A program made the translations under genes and the position numbers. A stretch of DNA of 18,836 nt from Pseudomonadota bacterium. Its GTDB lineage: Bacteria > Pseudomonadota > Alphaproteobacteria > Micropepsales > Micropepsaceae. Under the pieces are notes generated by a model. It had not been told where the DNA came from. It saw only the letters and a list, made by a program, of their open reading frames with translations, and did no database searches. Of the stretch, positions 14,646 to 18,836 are shown in pieces. The stretch spans positions 1 through 18,836 of the forward strand of contig JANYBR010000095.1 in the NCBI GenBank assembly GCA_025360685.1, read 5' to 3'. Each line of letters opens with the position of its first letter. Within the stretch, counting starts at the first letter, position 1.

Positions 14646-15560
14646 CTAGGCGTTATAAGCGAGCCGCAAGCCCGGCGAGCGCCAGTCGCACGACACCAGT
14701 TTTCCGGTCGAAGACATGGTGATGTAGGCCGTCTTCATGTCCTTGCCGCCCCAGCAGATATTGGTGCAGATCAAATCTGGCAACGCAGTGTGTTCGAAAT
14801 TTGACGTGCCCGGCCAGAATGTCGAAATGCCACCAGACAGAATTGTCGCAACGCAAACCGCTCCATCCGCCTGCACGCCGAGCGAGTCGAAATAGGCAAG
14901 GCCTGGATAAGCACCGACGAAATTCGCCGGAGTGAAGCCGCCCACCGGCTTGCCCACGCCCGGCGCCGAAAGCGGCAATTCCCACAAGCGGCCCGGCATG
15001 GTCTCGGCGTAATAGACACTATTGCCGTCCGGCGAGAGGCCGACGCCGTTGGGCGATGTGAGCTCGCGCAGGACCTTGGTGATCTTCGAGCCGTCGGCCT
15101 TCGCATAATAGAGGCCGCCATGCAGGCGCCGTTCGGAATTGTTGCTGGCGTGATCGGTGAACCAGAATCCGCCGGCGCGATCGAACACCAGATCGTTCGG
15201 CGCGAGCAGCTTCTTGCCGTCGCATTCGGAGTAGAGAACCTCCATCTTGCCGGTGGAGATATTGATGCGCTCGATGCGTCCGCCCTTGTGCGACTCCGGC
15301 GTGTGACCGGGGATCTGCAACCCGTTCACTTCGCTCATCTCGAAGTTGCCGCCATTGTTGCAGCAGTACAGGTGTCCGTCCGGTCCGATCGCCAGTCCGT
15401 TCGGTCCGCCGCCCGGCGTGGCGACGACATGCGTCGAGCCGTCCTGTTTCACGCGTGTGATGCGGCCTGCCGGAATCTCGACGATGATCACCGAGCCGTC
15501 GGCCATGGCCACGGGTCCTTCGGGAAATTTCAGGCCTGTCGCGAGTTCCTTGATTTGCAT
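14646..15560 (-). CDS. SMP-30/gluconolactonase/LRE family protein
   Basis: The 304-residue protein is a six-bladed beta-propeller of the SMP-30/gluconolactonase type, calcium- or zinc-dependent lactonases. The metal ligands expected for the family are visible: Glu14 in KFPEGPVAMADG, Asn171 in SPNGVGLSPDG and Asp225 in YFDSLGVQADG. Asn122 in LAPNDLVFDRAGGFWFTD fits the substrate-pocket Asn. There is no signal peptide, so it is cytoplasmic. The ATG at 15560 has GGGAG five bases upstream. The true substrate is open; members act on gluconolactone, other sugar lactones or organophosphates. It may lead an operon with the two small secreted proteins downstream. Confidence 0.88.
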   Translation of the reverse strand: MQIKELATGLKFPEGPVAMADGSVIIVEIPAGRITRVKQDGSTHVVATPGGGPNGLAIGPDGHLYCCNNGGNFEMSEVNGLQIPGHTPESHKGGRIERINISTGKMEVLYSECDGKKLLAPNDLVFDRAGGFWFTDHASNNSERRLHGGLYYAKADGSKITKVLRELTSPNGVGLSPDGNSVYYAETMPGRLWELPLSAPGVGKPVGGFTPANFVGAYPGLAYFDSLGVQADGAVCVATILSGGISTFWPGTSNFEHTALPDLICTNICWGGKDMKTAYITMSSTGKLVSCDWRSPGLRLAYNA

Positions 15561-15649
15561 GACGCTCCCAGTCCACTCGTTTTCATCTGGAGGCTAGCGG
15601 GTCGGATGGCGGGTGCAAAGCCGATGCGCGCAATTGCCAGAGCCGAGGG

Positions 15650-15691
15650 TTGCCCCCGGCCTGGACGAAGTTGTATATTATGGTAATATAC
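15650..15691 (+). promoter_or_regulatory. brnT promoter with palindromic operator over the -10 box
   Basis: TTGCCC (15650-15655) and TATATT (15674-15679) are 18 bases apart. A perfect inverted repeat, GTATATTA-TGG-TAATATAC (15673-15691), covers the -10 box and ends just before the brnT ATG at 15695. Toxin-antitoxin operons of this type are known to be repressed by their antitoxin at such sites; I infer the same here. The transcript would have a leader of only about nine bases. Confidence 0.6.
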
Positions 15692-15694
15692 CAC

Positions 15695-15997
15695 ATGATC
15701 CGCTTGGACGAAATCGAAGGCTTCGAATGGGATGCGGGAAATTCATTCAAAAGTCTGGTCAGACACGATGTCGGGCAGGGAGAGATTGAGCAAGTATTCG
15801 TGAACGAGCCCCTGCTGCTTCTGGAAGACGCCATGCACAGCGCACTCGAGAGACGGTTTCATGCATTCGGGAAGACGCATGACGGCCGATTGCTGCACAT
15901 ATCGTTCACTTTGCGCGATGCAGGCAGACGGATCAGGGTGATTTCGGCACGTTCAATGAGCAAGAAGGAGCGCGCGCGCTATGATCAAGAAAGTTAA
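15695..15997 (+). CDS. brnT: BrnT family ribonuclease toxin, apparently intact
   Basis: BrnT toxins are small RNases of the RelE-like fold, held inactive by a paired antitoxin. From the ATG at 15695 this one has 100 residues with the family pattern: FEWDAGNSFKSLVRHDV at the N-terminus, then the EIEQVF helix, the RFHAFGKTHDGRLLHISFTL core and the C-terminal RIRVISARSMSKKERARY. The frame also has an ATG at 15680, but this lies inside the -10 box and operator, so I prefer 15695, which has little or no Shine-Dalgarno sequence. The antitoxin gene starts 17 bases before the end of brnT. The upstream sequence is clearly more AT-rich than its surroundings, fitting a mobile accessory module. Confidence 0.88.
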   Translation: MIRLDEIEGFEWDAGNSFKSLVRHDVGQGEIEQVFVNEPLLLLEDAMHSALERRFHAFGKTHDGRLLHISFTLRDAGRRIRVISARSMSKKERARYDQES

Positions 15998-16241
15998 AAT
16001 GAGTCCGCGCTTCAAGAGCGAGGCGGAGGAACGCAAATTCTGGGAAACGCATGATGCTGCGGACTTCTTCGATCTGAGCAAAGCACAGCGGGTGCGTTTT
16101 CCGAACTTGAAGCTATCAACGACCTCGATATCTCTCCGCTTGCCGTTGTCGCTTCTGGATCAGATCAAGATTGCGGCCAACAAGCGCGACGTGCCTTACC
16201 AATCACTCATTAAAATGTGGTTGAGCGAGAAGGTCAGCTGA
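15981..16241 (+). CDS. CopG-type antitoxin partner of brnT
   Basis: The 86-residue protein has the layout of CopG-family antitoxins that pair with BrnT-like toxins. An N-terminal acidic part, FKSEAEERKFWETHDAADFF, would wrap the toxin, followed by a ribbon-helix-helix domain, STTSISLRLPLSLLDQIKIA and then KRDVPYQSLIKMWLSEKV. It should neutralise the toxin and repress the shared promoter through the palindrome at 15673-15691. AAGGAG lies ten bases before the ATG at 15981; a later Met at 15999 is less likely. It overlaps the toxin gene by 17 bases. Its stop at 16239-16241 abuts the stop of folA on the other strand with no gap, so the two transcripts converge. Confidence 0.85.
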   Translation: MIKKVKMSPRFKSEAEERKFWETHDAADFFDLSKAQRVRFPNLKLSTTSISLRLPLSLLDQIKIAANKRDVPYQSLIKMWLSEKVS

Positions 16242-16736
16242 TCAGACGCGTTCAAGCGTCACGTAGGAATAGCGAAGCCCCTCCGGCGTTTGGCGATCTT
16301 CGCGCGCAGTTTCGCGCCAAATGCTTCTTTCGATCAGCGCCAGATGCGTATCGCCTTGTGCGCTCGCGTGAACCTCGGTCAGTTCTATGCGCGTGGCGAC
16401 GGGAAGTGCGGCCCGATAGATCTCCGCTCCACCGACGATGCAGATATCGGACGGATTTTCGCTTCGCGCCCGCGCCAGCGCCTCTTCGAAGGAATGAACG
16501 ACGCTTGCTCCTTCCGCCTTCCACGAACTGTCGCGCGTAATGACGATGTTGGTGCGGCCGGGCAGCGGCTTTTTCGGAAACGAGTCCCAGGTCTTGCGCC
16601 CCATCACGATCGGCTTTCCCATCGTCAGCGCCTTGAAGCGCTTCATGTCGTCGGGAATGCGCCAGGGAATGGCACCGGCCGCGCCGATCACGCCATTGTC
16701 GGCGATCGCGAGGACCAGAACGATGGCGGCACTCAT
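16242..16736 (-). CDS. folA: dihydrofolate reductase
   Basis: DHFR reduces dihydrofolate to tetrahydrofolate with NADPH and regenerates the cofactor spent by thymidylate synthase. The 164-residue protein has the usual length and motifs: VLAIADNGVIGAAGAIPWRI with the active-site acid Asp30 in PDDMKRFK, then GKPIVMGRKTWDSFPKKPLP, IVITRD, and ICIVGGAEIYRAALP near the NADPH site. The start at 16736 overlaps the stop of the acetyltransferase gene by four bases (ATGA); the frame is open further upstream, but there it only shadows that gene. It is the last gene of the thyA-GNAT-folA operon and converges directly on the antitoxin gene. Confidence 0.96.
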   Translation of the reverse strand: MSAAIVLVLAIADNGVIGAAGAIPWRIPDDMKRFKALTMGKPIVMGRKTWDSFPKKPLPGRTNIVITRDSSWKAEGASVVHSFEEALARARSENPSDICIVGGAEIYRAALPVATRIELTEVHASAQGDTHLALIERSIWRETAREDRQTPEGLRYSYVTLERV

Positions 16737-17215
16737 CCGTCGCCCAGCTTTTTCAGCGCCTCGTCCTGCAGCCGATAGACGTACCAGCCTTCGACAGCCT
16801 TGGCGCCGAGACTGTCGTAGAAGTCGAGCGACGACTTGTTCCAGTCGAGCACCGACCAGTCGACGCACTGCGCGCCCGCCGCAACCGCCGTCTTCGCCAG
16901 ATGCGCGAGCAGCGCCTTGCCGTAGCCTTTGCCGCGCAACGCCGGGCGCACATAGAGATCTTCCAGATAGATGGCGCGTTTTGCCGCGAAGCTGCTGTAC
17001 ACCCAGTACCAACTGGCAATTCCCGCCGGCGCGTCACCTTCGAACGCGAGATCGCAGTTTATGAGCGGCCGCTCGCTCAGATAATCGCGGCGGATTACTT
17101 CCTCCGTGATGTGGAACTTGTCGAGCAGCTTCTCGTAGTCGGCGAGTTCGCGCAGCATTGCGAGGATCAGAGCCTCGTCGCCCGGAAGCGCGCGCCGGAT
17201 AGCGAACCTGCTCAT
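16733..17215 (-). CDS. GNAT family N-acetyltransferase (diamine/thialysine acetyltransferase-like)
   Basis: The 160-residue protein has a complete GNAT fold: FAIRRALPGDEALILAMLRE, the YEKLLDKFHITEEVIRRDYL helix, the AIYLEDLYVRPALRGKGYG acetyl-CoA loop (RGKGYG at 94-99), and WSVLDWNKSSLDFYDSLGA near the C-terminus. The ELADYEKL, YLEDLYV and VLDWN blocks are those of the spermidine/spermine and thialysine N-acetyltransferase subgroup, so an amine substrate is likely; this rests on my memory of the family. The start at 17215 overlaps the thyA stop (ATGA) and its stop overlaps the folA start (ATGA), so all three are tightly coupled. Why an acetyltransferase sits between thyA and folA is not clear. 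Confidence 0.9.
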   Translation of the reverse strand: MSRFAIRRALPGDEALILAMLRELADYEKLLDKFHITEEVIRRDYLSERPLINCDLAFEGDAPAGIASWYWVYSSFAAKRAIYLEDLYVRPALRGKGYGKALLAHLAKTAVAAGAQCVDWSVLDWNKSSLDFYDSLGAKAVEGWYVYRLQDEALKKLGDG

Positions 17216-18006
17216 ACCGCGATCTCGGCCTTGATGGTCGGATGCGCCTGGTAGTTCTCGAGCTTGAAGTCTTCGTATTTGAAGTCGAAGATGCTCTTCA
17301 CGTCCGGGTTGAGGCGCATGCTCGGCAGCGCGTAGCGCTTGCGCGCCAGTTGCTCGCGCGCCTGATCCAGATGGTTGAGATAGAGATGCGCATCGCCCAG
17401 GGTGTGGACGAACTCGCCGGGCGCGAGCCCCGTCACCTGTGCGATCATCATCGTGAGCAGCGCGTAGCTGGCGATGTTGAACGGCACGCCCAGGAAGATG
17501 TCGGCCGAACGCTGATAGAGCTGGCAGCTCAGCTTTCCCTTCGCGACATAGAATTGGAACAGGCAGTGACAGGGCGGTAGCGCCATCTTCGGCACGTCGA
17601 CCGGATTCCAGGCCGTCACGATCAGGCGGCGTGAGTCCGGGTTGGCCTTGAGGTCGCGCACCAGGTTGGCGATCTGGTCGATCGTCCCGCCGTCCGGCGT
17701 TGGCCACGACCGCCACTGATGGCCGTAGACGGGCCCGAGCTCGCCATTCGCATCGGCCCACTCGTCCCAGATCGTCACGCCGCGTTCCTGCAGCCAGTGC
17801 ACATTGGTGTCGCCGCGCAGGAACCAGAGCAGCTCCAGAATGATCGCCTTGGCGAACAGCTTCTTGGTTGTCAGCAGCGGAAAGCCGTCCGCCAGATCGT
17901 AGCGCGCCTGATGGCCGAACAGCGAAAGCGTGCCCGTGCCCGTGCGGTCGCGTTTCTCCACGCCCTTCTTGAGCACAAGTTCCATCAGGTCGTGATATTG
18001 GCGCAT
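17212..18006 (-). CDS. thyA: thymidylate synthase
   Basis: ThyA methylates dUMP to dTMP with methylene-tetrahydrofolate, which it oxidises to dihydrofolate for DHFR. The 264-residue length matches the short E. coli type. Seen are KRDRTGTGTLSLFGHQ (phosphate-binding Arg region), ELLWFLRGDTN, the catalytic Cys146 in MALPPCHCLFQFYV, LYQRSADIFLGVPFNIASYA with the phosphate-binding Arg, and the C-terminal PTIKAEIAV that closes the active site. AGGTGA lies just before the ATG at 18006. Only 27 bases separate it from the end of brnA on the same strand, too few for a full promoter, so transcription must begin inside or upstream of the toxin-antitoxin genes. Confidence 0.97.
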   Translation of the reverse strand: MRQYHDLMELVLKKGVEKRDRTGTGTLSLFGHQARYDLADGFPLLTTKKLFAKAIILELLWFLRGDTNVHWLQERGVTIWDEWADANGELGPVYGHQWRSWPTPDGGTIDQIANLVRDLKANPDSRRLIVTAWNPVDVPKMALPPCHCLFQFYVAKGKLSCQLYQRSADIFLGVPFNIASYALLTMMIAQVTGLAPGEFVHTLGDAHLYLNHLDQAREQLARKRYALPSMRLNPDVKSIFDFKYEDFKLENYQAHPTIKAEIAV

Positions 18007-18033
18007 GACTCACCTAACAGGGGCAACGAGAAT

Positions 18034-18300
18034 TTACCCAACCCGCGCCTTGCGCAAGGCATCGTTGATGCGGCTTTGCCAGCCCGCGCCGGTCGCGCGA
18101 AAGCGTTCCACCACATCCTTGTCCAGGCGTAGTGTGACTTGCTTCTTTGTAGGTGTCTTTTGCGGGCCACGCTCACCGCGTCGCCGAACGAGCTTCGCGA
18201 GATCGGGGAAGTGATCGAGGGACTCGAAGTGGCGAAAGTCTTCGGCGGTCAACTCGCGCACTTCGCCTTCGGCGTTAGTGAGTGGTTTTCTTTTCTTCAT
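18034..18300 (-). CDS. brnA: BrnA family antitoxin, intact
   Basis: The 88-residue protein has the BrnA layout: a charged N-terminal part that binds BrnT (ELTAEDFRHFESLDHFPDLA) and a C-terminal ribbon-helix-helix DNA-binding domain (KKQVTLRLDKDVVERFRATG, then GWQSRINDALRKA). Its ATG at 18300 lies inside the last codons of the brnT frame, an overlap of 26 bases, as usual for this module. No break is seen. Since the partner toxin has an amber codon, brnA may persist as a repressor of the shared promoter, as an antidote to other BrnT proteins, or because thyA is read from the same promoter. Whether it could bind the other module's toxin at 15695-15997 is unknown. Confidence 0.9.
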   Translation of the reverse strand: MKKRKPLTNAEGEVRELTAEDFRHFESLDHFPDLAKLVRRRGERGPQKTPTKKQVTLRLDKDVVERFRATGAGWQSRINDALRKARVG

Positions 18301-18553
18301 AATTGCGTATCTCTCTTCTATTTGCCTTGCGAAAGCTGATGACCCGTATGCCGTCTACGATCGGCGTATGGCAGACAACGTGTAACCTGACGCCTATGAA
18401 TCCCACTGAAACTCTTCGCCGCTCTGGATAGGCACGCCGCACATCGTCTTGCGTCTGGCAGGTTTCCCATTCGAACTGTTCCACCAGTTCAAACGGCTAC
18501 CCGCGCTCGCGGACGTTTTTCTCGCTCTTGGCCTGGTCGAATTCGATTTTCAT
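18275..18553 (-). pseudogene. brnT: BrnT toxin interrupted by an in-frame amber codon
   Basis: Read from the ATG at 18553, the frame gives MKIEFDQAKSEKNVRERG, then TAG at 18499-18497, and continues in the same frame as PFELVEQFEWETCQTQDD through the BrnT core and the C-terminal signature DGIRVISFRKANRREIRNYE to TAA at 18277-18275. Joined, this is 92 codons, the usual BrnT length, so a single base change in one codon (for example TTG to TAG) explains the break. A GTG at 18484 could restart a 69-residue fragment, but it lacks the conserved N-terminal strand and helix. The brnA gene that overlaps its end is intact. I regard the toxin as dead unless the amber is read through or is a sequencing error. 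Confidence 0.8.
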
Positions 18554-18587
18554 ATTTATTTGTAGTTACAATCAAATGACCTGTCAA
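18554..18587 (-). promoter_or_regulatory. brnTA promoter and candidate operator, possibly also serving thyA
   Basis: On the minus strand a perfect TTGACA (18587-18582) is followed after 17 bases by TACAAA (18564-18559). The predicted transcription start falls at or next to the brnT ATG (18553), so the message would be leaderless. An interrupted palindrome, TTGTA-GT-TACAA (18560-18571) with outer ATTT (18554-18557) and AAAT (18574-18577), covers the -10 box, as an antitoxin operator would. Confidence 0.6.
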
Positions 18588-18621
18588 GTGCTTTAAGTCT
18601 TAACCGCGAGCGCCTATATCT

Positions 18622-18836
18622 AATAGGTCGGCTTGTCCGACTATGGCGATAAACGACTGCGTAATAAGCGGCCCGGACCCGGGGGCAGTACCCGGCGCCT
18701 CCACCGCAGGGATCAGAGGTCAGGCATCAGGTATCAGCTCTGATTCCTGATCCCCGATACCTGATCCCTGCGGCGGGGGCGAAACAGGATCGACGGACGT
18801 GTAAAGGCTGTTCTTTTGCTCGGTATGGTTCCGCCG
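18622..18836 (+). ncRNA. ssrA: circularly permuted two-piece tmRNA (alphaproteobacterial type), 3' end outside window
   Basis: tmRNA rescues stalled ribosomes by acting as alanine tRNA and then as a message for a degradation tag. The acceptor piece comes first. Its T-stem is CCGGG (18679-18683), the seven-base loop GGCAGTA, and CCCGG (18691-18695). CGCCTCC (18696-18702) and ACC follow. The coding piece begins GGGGGCGAAACAGGATCGACG at 18775. GGGGGCG and CGCCTCC form a seven-pair acceptor stem whose third pair is G-U, the alanine identity element. The two pieces are separated by a hairpin-forming spacer (18706-18774) that is cut out in maturation. The 5' end is approximate; the hairpin GTCGG-CTTGT-CCGAC (18627-18641) is probably within the acceptor piece. 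The tag codons lie beyond the window. Confidence 0.88.
18704..18773. repeat. ATCAGG-type palindromic repeat, copy 2, filling the ssrA internal spacer
   Basis: CCGCAGGGATCAG (18704-18716) pairs perfectly over 13 bases with CTGATCCCTGCGG (18761-18773). Inside, TCAGGTATCAG pairs with CTGATTCCTGA except at one base. It shares ATCAGGTATCAG and CTGATCCCCGAT with the repeat at 13670-13741. The stem continues almost directly from the tmRNA acceptor stem. Confidence 0.75.

Noticed and set aside
16737..18013. Long minus-strand frames extending upstream of folA and the acetyltransferase
   Set aside because: They pass through neighbouring real genes in other frames; the ATGA junctions and family lengths fix the true starts.
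18679..18705. T-arm and acceptor end as part of an ordinary tRNA
   Set aside because: No anticodon or D arm lies upstream at the right distance, and the matching 5' acceptor strand lies downstream at 18775, which fits only a permuted tmRNA.

Overview
This is a GC-rich chromosomal window from an alphaproteobacterium. The strongest evidence is a circularly permuted two-piece tmRNA gene (ssrA) at the right edge. The gene neighbourhoods thyA-folA, hflK-hflC-degP, miaA next to serB, and ilvB-ilvH-ilvC are also arrangements familiar in that class. The order or genus cannot be fixed from this sequence alone.

Left part (1-5900, all minus strand): a branched-chain amino acid block (ilvB large subunit, ilvH small subunit, ilvC), then purT, then a phytanoyl-CoA-dioxygenase-like gene cut by the window edge. 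Upstream of ilvB lies a compact attenuator: a TTGACG/TATTTT promoter, a 16-residue leader peptide rich in Leu, Val and Ile, and a rho-independent terminator hairpin. Middle left (5909-8082): miaA (TTG start) diverges from a small uncharacterised 81-residue gene that overlaps serB by four bases.

Centre (8083-13667): hflK and hflC (overlapping, membrane protease regulators) and a DegP/DegQ-type periplasmic protease lie on the minus strand. The P-loop Fe-S carrier mrp diverges from hflK over a short region with overlapping promoter candidates, and is followed by a 2OG-oxygenase-fold protein that seems to have lost all its metal ligands. Next (13827-15560, minus) come two tandem paralogous small secreted proteins of unknown role downstream of an SMP-30/gluconolactonase-family gene.

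Right part (15650-18600): an overlapping thyA - GNAT acetyltransferase - folA operon (dTMP and folate cycle) is bracketed by two BrnT-type toxin-antitoxin modules. The first (brnT plus a CopG-type antitoxin) looks intact and has a perfect palindrome over its -10 box. The second keeps an intact brnA antitoxin, but its brnT toxin carries an in-frame amber codon; the module lies 27 bases upstream of thyA in the same direction and may supply its promoter. At the end is ssrA, whose internal spacer is filled by a copy of a palindromic repeat that also occurs at about 13.7 kb.

Several families of intergenic palindromic repeats are scattered through the window: a 150-base element with 16-base perfect terminal inverted repeats, two copies of a GGCCACCCA-type element, CCCTCTCCC-type hairpins, and two copies of an ATCAGG-type hairpin. 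No CRISPR array, complete insertion sequence, rRNA or ordinary tRNA was seen. I saw no convincing undescribed multi-gene defence or metabolic system. The best leads are the repeat inside the tmRNA spacer, the decayed toxin with retained antitoxin in front of thyA, the ligand-less oxygenase next to mrp, and the ilv attenuator.
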